From: Blastocatellia bacterium
GTDB taxonomy: Bacteria > Acidobacteriota > Blastocatellia > Pyrinomonadales > Pyrinomonadaceae
Reading direction: 5' to 3'
Assembly (NCBI GenBank): GCA_003175865.1
Contig: PSRF01000404.1
Span: 1 to 10,867 of the forward strand
Length of the DNA stretch: 10,867 nt
The position numbers were made by a program, and so were the translations under genes. The notes beneath the pieces are model-generated. The model ran no database searches and was not told the DNA's origin. It worked only from the letters and a program-made list of their open reading frames with translations. This document shows, in pieces, positions 1 to 6,900 of the stretch; position 1 is the first letter of the stretch, and each line of letters begins with the position of its first letter.

Positions 1-138
1 AACTCTCCCCAGACCAAAGTTGACTTAAACGCGTCTAAAGCATCGGATGACTGACTACATTCGCCCCCGACCTCAAGTTAGTATTTTCGTGCTTCCCACA
101 AGTTTCGTCACCTTACAAAACGAAAGGGTAATTTCTGT

Positions 139-360
139 ATGTACCTGCCTCTCCTTGTGCTGAGTGGTGTCTTTGCGGCTAAAACTATCCTCGCATATGC
201 AGATCCCGGTTCGGGAATGCTGATCTGGCAATTGGCTACTGCTGCTGTTCTTGGACTCCTTTTTTACACCAAAGTAGTCTTTCGAAAAATTCGTCGTCTC
301 GGTCTCGGTCCTATTCTTCGCAAACGGCAGAATCAACTTTCATCAGACTCAAAAAACTAA
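139..360 (+). CDS. Small membrane protein with DPGSG motif (73 aa), unknown function
   Basis: The protein has a hydrophobic N-terminal segment (about residues 3-20), the motif A-Y-A-D-P-G-S-G at residues 19-26, a second hydrophobic helix (about 28-46) and a basic tail (VFRKIRRLG followed by RKRQN). The first segment could be a cleaved signal peptide (AYA before D22) or a membrane helix, which would give one or two membrane passes. The layout (Y-x-DPGSG, helix, basic cytoplasmic tail) recalls small hypothetical proteins that I remember beside methyltransferase and sulfatase-like genes in several phyla; that is recollection, not a search. An AAAGGG at 123-128 lies 10 nt before the ATG. The gene ends 24 nt before the methyltransferase-type gene, so the two are probably co-transcribed. 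A weak promoter candidate (TTGACT at 20-25) lies upstream. Function is unknown; a role as an accessory or membrane anchor for the two downstream proteins is a guess. Confidence 0.85.
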   Translation: MYLPLLVLSGVFAAKTILAYADPGSGMLIWQLATAAVLGLLFYTKVVFRKIRRLGLGPILRKRQNQLSSDSKN

Positions 361-384
361 GAACCCCACTCGGAGCACTAGCTA

Positions 385-1866
385 ATGAGCGTAAGACTTT
401 CAAGCAACGTGAGTGCTCAGGAGTTGAGTGCGTCCATTGATCCAATCAATGTCTCTTTTCGGGATCCGGCAGGCAGTGTTGTCATTTCTAACGGTAGAGC
501 GTTCAGAGTAGTTAACGAACATTACAAAGAGGAAGTACTCGACATTCTTCACGGTGAGCCTGTCCCCGCACTGATTGCTTCCGGAGCGCTTGTTAACACA
601 ATCGCGGTGGATGACGTTGATTTGGCTGCTGCATTGCGTCGTATCAGCGCGGTCACTGACGCTGCACCCTTAATTCTTGAGCATGAACACATCGACTTCT
701 CGACTTATCCGTACGAATGGCCCGCGGAAATGTTGTACGCTGCGGCGGAGTTGACTCTCGATCTAATGGAGCAGTTGTTACCCCATGGCCTTGGGCTCAA
801 AGACGCGTCACCGTACAACATTCTCTTCAAACACAGCCGTCCGATCCTCGTAGATCTCCTTTCACTCGAACGCCGAAATCCTCTCGACCCTACATGGCTC
901 GCTTATGCGCAGTTTGTCCGAACATTCATACGGCCGCTATTGGCGAATAAGCACTTCAATCTCGGACTTGACCAAGTCTTTCGTGTCTACCGCGATGGAC
1001 TACAGCCGGAGCACGTCTTCCACATGTGCGGCTGGTGGCGACGATTGAGTTTTCCTTTCCGCACTGTGGTGACAGTGCCGACTCTACTTGCGCGAATGAA
1101 TCCAAATCGCTACCAGGGAATTTACAATGCGCGTCAATCACGTTCGTCTGAACAGGCAGCATTCATTCTCGATCGGCAATTGAAAGGACTGCGTCGTAAA
1201 TTGCGCTCGGCGAAACCGAATCCCGATCGACCATCAATTTGGGCCAATTATCCTGGACAAGATCATCAGGAGCGGAACAAACAAACAAAGGAGCATTTTC
1301 TAAAGGCTGCACTGGAGCGGCAACGTCCACGTCGAGTTTTGGATGTGGGCTGCAATGTTGGTGATTACAGCGAAATTGCCGCACGGTCCGGAGCATCAGT
1401 AGTGGCTATCGATCAGGATGCAGTCGTTGTTGGGCGACTGTGGCGTCGTTCCTTCGAAAGAAATTTGAAAATACTGCCGCTGGTTGTTGATATTGCGCGT
1501 CCTACAGCTGGCCTTGGCTGGCGTAATCAGGAATGTCGACCCTTTCTCGATCGAGCGACCAACGTGTTCGATTGCGTATTGCTACTTGCAGTAATGCATC
1601 ATTTGCTCGTTACCGAGAGAGTTCCACTCGGTGAGATCCTGAAGCTTGTCTACGATCTCACGACGCATACAGCGATCATTGAGTTTGTTGCACCTGACGA
1701 TCCAATGTTTCGTCTGTTGACTCGTGGTAACGAACGTCTTTATGAGCACGTTTCGCGCGAACACTTCGAATCAGAAAGTTCCAAATTTTTTGTCACTGAA
1801 CGGTCAGAGCGGATTGGCGATACACATCGCTGGCTCTACTGGATGAGGAGAGTTGCCGTTGTCTGA
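385..1866 (+). CDS. Two-domain protein: kinase-like N-terminal half and class I SAM-dependent methyltransferase (NoeA-like)
   Basis: The C-terminal part (about residues 300-493) is a Rossmann-fold methyltransferase. Motif I is V-L-D-V-G-C-N-V-G-D-Y-S at residues 318-329. An acidic strand end lies at D343/D345, where SAM ribose binding is expected. A motif IV-like stretch, F-D-C-V-L-L-L-A-V-M-H-H, runs over 395-406. The N-terminal 300 residues contain L-K-D-A-S-P-Y-N (D140, N145) followed by I-L-V-D (D157). This spacing recalls the catalytic loop and metal-binding Asp of kinase and aminoglycoside-phosphotransferase folds, and it resembles the N-terminal half of NoeA-like methyltransferases. 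A GGAG at 372-375 lies 9 nt before the ATG. The gene follows the DPGSG peptide closely and overlaps the sulfatase-like gene at its 3' end, so translation of the two is probably coupled. The substrate is not evident; an envelope glycan or lipid is possible from context. Confidence 0.9.
   Translation: MSVRLSSNVSAQELSASIDPINVSFRDPAGSVVISNGRAFRVVNEHYKEEVLDILHGEPVPALIASGALVNTIAVDDVDLAAALRRISAVTDAAPLILEHEHIDFSTYPYEWPAEMLYAAAELTLDLMEQLLPHGLGLKDASPYNILFKHSRPILVDLLSLERRNPLDPTWLAYAQFVRTFIRPLLANKHFNLGLDQVFRVYRDGLQPEHVFHMCGWWRRLSFPFRTVVTVPTLLARMNPNRYQGIYNARQSRSSEQAAFILDRQLKGLRRKLRSAKPNPDRPSIWANYPGQDHQERNKQTKEHFLKAALERQRPRRVLDVGCNVGDYSEIAARSGASVVAIDQDAVVVGRLWRRSFERNLKILPLVVDIARPTAGLGWRNQECRPFLDRATNVFDCVLLLAVMHHLLVTERVPLGEILKLVYDLTTHTAIIEFVAPDDPMFRLLTRGNERLYEHVSREHFESESSKFFVTERSERIGDTHRWLYWMRRVAVV
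1845..1850 (+). promoter_or_regulatory. Ribosome binding site deciding the TTG start of the sulfatase-like gene
   Basis: GAGGAG lies inside the end of the methyltransferase gene, 8 nt before the TTG at 1859 and 2 nt before the TTG at 1853. Normal spacing favours 1859. There is no ATG start nearby in this frame. A TTG start overlapping the upstream stop suggests low, coupled translation. Confidence 0.6.
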
Positions 1867-3430
1867 GTCGCTTCGACGAGCGTTGGTTTCCGTATCGCTT
1901 TCAAATCTCTTTTTTCTTCCAGCCTGGCTGATTCTCCTCAATCCTAGTCATTACGTTTACTACTACTGGCCCAGCGATCCGGGTTGGGTCGAATGTGAGG
2001 CGTTAGTTATCGACGTGTTGTTACTTGCCGTCGTTTTCTGGCTGCTGAGTTCTTTCGCGCTGCATTTTAGATCCAGCACTCTTCGTCGAATCGGGACCGT
2101 TCTCTTCGTACTGAGCCTCGCTATTCCATTCACTAGCTTCTTCACTGATTACTTGCAGGTGCCATTGTCTAGTTTGATCGGAGGCCATCGTGGGTGGTTG
2201 CTGGTTCTAATTCTTTTCGCCGGTCTTTTGTGTTTCGCACTCTATCGATATCCCAACAGGGTCGTTCATATCACGGCAACTCTGCTCATTATTTTGTCAC
2301 CACTGATAATAGTGAACCTGGCCTCAGTGATTTGGTTACGTGCTCGCAGCGGTTTGTCGGCGATTGAATTTCAAGAGCGGACGCCCACGACGCGGAACAC
2401 GACAAGAGCAGATAGTCGACAGGTCATTTGGATTGTTTTTGATGAATTCGATCAAGCTGCGACGTTCGATGCTCGTCCGCCTTCCTTAAAACTGCCGGCG
2501 ATCGATGCATTTCGTGATGTTGCCATCGATGCCCATAACGCGTTTCCTCCGAACCGCTTTACCTTGTTTTCAATGCCGTCTTTGACGACAGGAAGATTGT
2601 TTGCGGACGCATTGCCGATTCGAGCGAATGAAGTCGAACTAACCTTGCCTGATAACTCAAAACTGAAATGGAGTGAGCAGGACAACGTGTTCGCGGAAGC
2701 GAGGAGAGAGGGGCTTACTGCCGGGTTGGCAGGTTGGTTCCATTCGTACTGCCGTGTCATCGGTGATGATCTTGACTCATGTCAAACAGTCCCCGTCGTC
2801 GACGCGATAAATCCCTCTCTAGATCAATTATCGTTAACGAAGGCCATGTCAGTTTGGTCAAGAACGGCACTGTTTCGTGTGCCGTTTGCATTTCGGCTAA
2901 TTGAAAGAGGGTATGACCGGCTTCGGGCGGACCAACACCGAGAAGAGTTTGAACGTCTTTCAAGTGCAGCCAATCAACTCTTGGAGCAGCGTCTCAACCT
3001 CAGTCTTTTGCATTATCCCATTCCTCATCAGCCGTGGATTTTCAACAAAGGTAATTCGGCTCTCGGTTATTCACCTCAGAATGACTATTACGCCAATCTA
3101 ATGTTGGTAGATCGAACGATTGGCGAGATTCGTCAACGCTTAGAACGAGAATTGCGGTGGGACAAGACAACTGTGTTGGTCACATCTGATCACTGGTGGC
3201 GAGGATCTGAGTTACACAGTGGACGACGTGATCATCGAATTCCATTTATGTTGAAGTTGGCGGGTCAGAAGAGTGGGGTTGAGTTCGACGCAGCATTCAA
3301 TACAGTACTGACGCGCAAACTTTTAATGGAAGTGCTGCGTGGCACGCTCGCGAAACCGGAAGAAGTAGTCAGCTGGATCAACGAGAATTCGTCGGTTGGT
3401 GAAAGCCCCTTCACTCAGAATCTTCCGTGA
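1859..3430 (+). CDS. Membrane-anchored sulfatase/alkaline-phosphatase superfamily protein
   Basis: The product has about 523 residues. The N-terminal third holds about five hydrophobic helices (roughly residues 10-28, 48-68, 77-97, 109-127 and 137-158). A soluble domain follows, with sulfatase-superfamily landmarks: V-I-W-I-V-F-D-E-F-D (D195, metal ligand), F-T-L-F-S-M-P-S-L-T-T-G (T235 or S238 at the nucleophile position), Y-P-I-P-H-Q-P-W (H390), T-S-D-H-W-W (D444, H445) and D-H-R-I-P-F (H459). The layout resembles LtaS/EptA-type phosphotransferases as well as sulfatases. No C-x-P-x-R formylglycine motif is visible at the nucleophile, so a phospho- or glycerophosphotransferase or phosphodiesterase is as likely as a true sulfatase. 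I start at TTG 1859 because GAGGAG at 1845-1850 lies 8 nt upstream; the frame also has a TTG at 1853, which would sit almost on top of that site. The start overlaps the methyltransferase stop by 8 nt. The active domain is probably periplasmic. Confidence 0.88.
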   Translation: MSESLRRALVSVSLSNLFFLPAWLILLNPSHYVYYYWPSDPGWVECEALVIDVLLLAVVFWLLSSFALHFRSSTLRRIGTVLFVLSLAIPFTSFFTDYLQVPLSSLIGGHRGWLLVLILFAGLLCFALYRYPNRVVHITATLLIILSPLIIVNLASVIWLRARSGLSAIEFQERTPTTRNTTRADSRQVIWIVFDEFDQAATFDARPPSLKLPAIDAFRDVAIDAHNAFPPNRFTLFSMPSLTTGRLFADALPIRANEVELTLPDNSKLKWSEQDNVFAEARREGLTAGLAGWFHSYCRVIGDDLDSCQTVPVVDAINPSLDQLSLTKAMSVWSRTALFRVPFAFRLIERGYDRLRADQHREEFERLSSAANQLLEQRLNLSLLHYPIPHQPWIFNKGNSALGYSPQNDYYANLMLVDRTIGEIRQRLERELRWDKTTVLVTSDHWWRGSELHSGRRDHRIPFMLKLAGQKSGVEFDAAFNTVLTRKLLMEVLRGTLAKPEEVVSWINENSSVGESPFTQNLP

Positions 3431-3500
3431 TAAATCAACTGATGGTCCATCGTAACTCTGTATCATCCTTCATCTTGCGTGGGAGCGCTCTGGAACTGAA

Positions 3501-3514
3501 GTGACATGGGTCAC
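3501..3514. repeat. Short perfect dyad GTGAC-ATGG-GTCAC
   Basis: A 5-bp perfect inverted repeat with a 4-nt spacer lies 70 bp downstream of the sulfatase-like gene, in the gap between convergent genes. It could form a small hairpin. Its position beyond a gene end argues against an operator, and it is short enough to occur by chance. Confidence 0.35.
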
Positions 3515-3521
3515 ACAGTTC

Positions 3522-3569
3522 GCGGGTCAGTAAGCGATGCTGAACTCATACAAAACGCTCCTGACCCGC
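3522..3569. terminator. Hairpin in the convergent intergenic region, possible bidirectional terminator
   Basis: GCGGGTCAG (3522-3530) pairs perfectly with CTGACCCGC (3561-3569). An inner AGCG/CGCT pairing extends the stem to about 13 bp across a small bulge. It lies between the + strand sulfatase-like gene (ends 3430) and the - strand metallothionein-like gene (ends 3690), where transcription from both sides should stop. No T-run follows the stem on either strand, so it is not a classical intrinsic terminator. It may instead act as an mRNA 3'-end stabiliser. Confidence 0.4.
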
Positions 3570-3689
3570 AAACAAGATTACTTAAATTGTTAAGAGGTAA
3601 GCTGTCTAGATCGATCAGGTGGCCGCTTGGTTCTCGCGGAATTAGATCTTGAGTGAAAGCCCTCTTACAACACTATTCTGACAACGTGC

Positions 3690-3851
3690 TTAGAAATTGC
3701 CTTGACACTCTGGATGCGGACAATCGCAATCCAGTTCAATCGTTTGACCAGCCCCCTCGCAAGATGCGCTGCAGTATTTTCCGCCGGGTTGCGGTGGACA
3801 GGTACAAGGCGGATTCTTACACTGCTTCTTTTCGTCTTTCTCGTCAGCCAT
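3690..3851 (-). CDS. Metallothionein-like small Cys-rich metal-binding protein (53 aa)
   Basis: Eight cysteines occur in 53 residues (C11, C16, C18, C27, C31, C42, C44, C49), with a histidine at H46. The order C-x4-C-T-C, then G-G-K-Y-C-S-x2-C, then C-D-C-P-H-P-E-C follows bacterial SmtA-type metallothioneins, in which C-x-C and K-Y-Y-C-S-x2-C segments hold Zn or Cd. Usual family length is about 50-60 residues, so it is complete. I chose the ATG at 3851 because AGGAGG (3857-3862 on the complement) lies 5 nt upstream; the frame stays open to an ATG at 3899 that has no such site. The protein is probably a cytoplasmic store or buffer for zinc, cadmium or copper. It lies 102 nt downstream of the macroglobulin gene on the same strand; whether it has its own promoter is unclear. 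The opposite-strand open frames here lack any family character. Confidence 0.85.
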   Translation of the reverse strand: MADEKDEKKQCKNPPCTCPPQPGGKYCSASCEGAGQTIELDCDCPHPECQGNF

Positions 3852-3856
3852 AGCGT

Positions 3857-3862
3857 CCTCCT
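3857..3862 (-). promoter_or_regulatory. Strong Shine-Dalgarno site of the metallothionein-like gene
   Basis: A consensus AGGAGG on the complementary strand lies 5 nt before the ATG at 3851. It fixes the start and suggests efficient translation. Confidence 0.8.
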
Positions 3863-3953
3863 GAATGTGTGTTTGGTTTGCGGAAATAGAGTAGCACAAG
3901 TTATCCGTTTGTCACGTCCGCGACAATCCGAGTCGAAAAGCGACTTCATACAA

Positions 3954-6900
3954 TCACTTAACAACGAATGTTCCCGGCTGAACGATGGTTCTCGCTTCAG
4001 GGTTGTAATAGTCGTACAACACTGACGCAGCTGCTTTCGCTTTCATCGCGATTCGTGGTTTGAATCTGAAATTGAATGAGACTCCACCGGCTGTTGGCCA
4101 CAGGTAGAAGACAATGCGATCGGGAAGTACGTCGTACTGATTGATAGACCAACCTGAACCTTTCGTCGCAGTCTCCAGCGATGCACGATCAACGTCAACA
4201 CCTGGTGGTAATCCGATCTCAGCCAGCATCATTCCGTAACCACGAAAACCGATCCGTTCGGCCTTTACGTGGCAGGTGATCTCATCCATGACGCGTGCCT
4301 CAGTTTTGTCGAAAGCAGTTTGGAGCTGCAGAGCTTCCGAATCTCCCGAACTGACGCGGGCTGTAGATGAGCTCTGGTTACTGGACCATGGGACATAGTA
4401 ACTCGTAACAGCTTGAACGCTTGCGAGCTTGCCCTTGCCGGTTCGTTTGAGCTCAATGCGGTTAATCCCTGCCTTGATGTGAGCGGAAATGTCAGCTGTG
4501 AATGGCACTGCGATCTTGCTCGAGACCGGAAGCCTGAATGAAGTTGCTGGTTGGCCGTTTACGACGACTGCAACGCCATCCCCGGAATCAATGCCCTCAG
4601 TTTGCCTTTGTGCGACAGAAAGAATTGCATCGAGGACGTTGATTGTTGCCTGCGTCGAATACCAAACTCCATAGGGATCCTCGTTTCGCAAAAGAAAGAG
4701 GAGCCCACGAGATTGTGCGTTCGTTACCTGTTGTTGTTCCGACTCCAACGTGGGCATTGTTGTCCCGAGTGATTGGACCACGAGAGCCGTGGTTTCGATC
4801 CGACCTGCGAGTCCCCAGCCATAGAAAGGTGTATTCGTTTCGAGTGACCAGTAAGTTCGATCGCCTTCCGGATGGGCCAGCGCAATCAGTCGACGGTTTG
4901 CCTGCAGTGCGCGTTCCTTGTCGCCTGCGACGGAAGCAGCGAGGGAGTACGCAGCAATCAAATAAGGTTCCTCAATCTCACTGCTTCGCTTTTCGAGGTA
5001 GTCGAGAGTGCGCACCAGGTTCGCATCATTCGTTGACTTTTTGTCTGGCTTGTCATTAGCCAACGCGATGGATCGAGCAACGTGAGCGGTCAACAAAGCG
5101 GTTCCACGCCTGTTTTCAGTTTTGTCCCAGTTAAGCTGTTGCCAGCTGCCATCACTGCGTTGTTTAGCGAACAACCACGTGCGAGCACGTTCGGCAACAT
5201 GCGGATCAACTTCCGTTACTCCTTCAGCGTCGTGCAGAAATCTCAGAGCATAAGCAGTAAGCGCGACGTCGGAGTCACCATGACCCCAGTAAGTAAATCC
5301 GCCATCCGCGCCTTGATAACCAAGCAGACGCTGATAGCCTTCTTGTAAGTAACGCTCCGCCTTAGCAATGACTTCTGAATTAGCCTGCCCAACTCTCAGG
5401 TGCCGCAAGACGAGAAGACTTGGATACGTTGAGGAGATTGTTTGTTCACCACAGCCGTATGGTCGCTTCATTATGGCTTCGACACTCTCGTAAATGTGGC
5501 TTGTCAGGTTCGGATACACCTTCAATTCAACATGAGAAGAGTTTGCGATTGTGTCTGCAGGTAAAGCGAATTGTAGTAATGTCGATTCGGTTAGAAGTGC
5601 GGTTGCTGTTTCTGCTTTTTCCTCCCCGTCAGGATGAACGGTTATCGGTTTCACTATGGCATCACTAAGGTCGGATCCGATCGCTGTAACTTGTTGTTTG
5701 CCGTCAATGACTGACGCAGTGGTTTGAATCTTGAAGGATGAAGTTGAAGAATCCCTTGCCGGAACTTCAACCTGTTTCCTTGTTCCGTCAAGACTCCTGA
5801 ACCACGCTTGTGGAGCTAGTTGCAGGTCTACTGGCTGTTTCTTGTCCAGATAGTTTCGGAGTACTACAGGCAACGCTATCTCGTCGCCTTCGGTGAGAAC
5901 ACGTGGTGGATCCAGTTCGGCAAAGAAGGGCTGGAAGGCGCGGATTTCGGTATCGGCTATCCCCAGTTCTCCGTTTTCCGTTGAGCCGATCACCGACAGT
6001 TTCCAGGTGGTTATGTTGTCGGCGAGTTTGAAATCCAGTTGCGCCCGGCCCTTCTTATCGGTGGTGAGTTCCGGTTGCCAGAGGAGGGTTTCGGGAAAAT
6101 ATTCCCTCAGTCGCGGGGTGAAGATTTGCTGTTTGGCTCCGACGAGGCCCGGAGCTAAGAGCACAAGGTTGGAGCGAGAAATTGTTTGTGCAACTGATGC
6201 ATTCAGGTAGGAGACCGAATCAGAGCCACTAACCACAGAGACTGTCTCAGCTACAGCTCCAACTTCGAGGGTCACGTTGATCTCCACTAGATCGGAGGAG
6301 CGAACAAGAATGTTTGTAATCACCGCAGGCTTGAAGGCGGAGGCACTAACTTTGAATTCGTAAATGCCGGCTGGCAGATTGCGTAGGAGGTATCTCCCAC
6401 TGTCATCGGTCTTCGCACTAAACACCTCGTCAGTACTCTGTCGTTTGGCTTCGATCGTTGCGCCCGGTATGGCTGCGCCCAGGGGGTCATCAACTCTTCC
6501 TGTGATCGCTCCAGTTGCGCCCATGTGAGTTGTGCTGATCCGTGGCCTCTCTGGTGACCTATCCTTCGCCGATTGTTCGGTGACCGTCGTACTGAACGTA
6601 GCTACATCGAAGTCATCGTTTGTGCCCTCGACTCCGTCAGCACCTCCGCTGCGCATCTTGATCACTGTTGCGGTTTTGGTAACCGGAGTTATCTTGACCT
6701 TTTCACTGCTTGACTGACCGTAAACTGCCCGCGATTCAACGCTGACGTTATCTCCGTAGTATGAGACCTGCTGGAACGTGGCGTAGTAACGCCTGGTCCA
6801 GGGATCTTTGAGAGTTTCGAGATCGACGTTGGCGGACTGTAAAGCACCTTTGAGCTCAGTTTCGTTAATCGGAAATTGCCCTGTGTCGTGGAAATGTTTG

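Noticed and set aside
20..48. Promoter TTGACT-N17-TCGGAT upstream of the first gene
   Set aside because: The -35 is good, but the -10 matches at only 3 of 6 positions, so it is not listed as a feature.
3441..3451. GATGG-T-CCATC palindrome after the sulfatase-like gene
   Set aside because: With a 1-nt centre it cannot form a hairpin of this size, and at 11 nt it is expected by chance.
3665..4025. Overlapping open frames on both strands (- 3665-3964, + 3702-4025) around the metallothionein-like gene
   Set aside because: The 53-residue Cys-rich frame has a consensus ribosome site and a family pattern; the others lack both.
4643..5059. 138-codon open frame on the + strand
   Set aside because: It is antisense to the thioester domain, whose protein sequence is clearly real.
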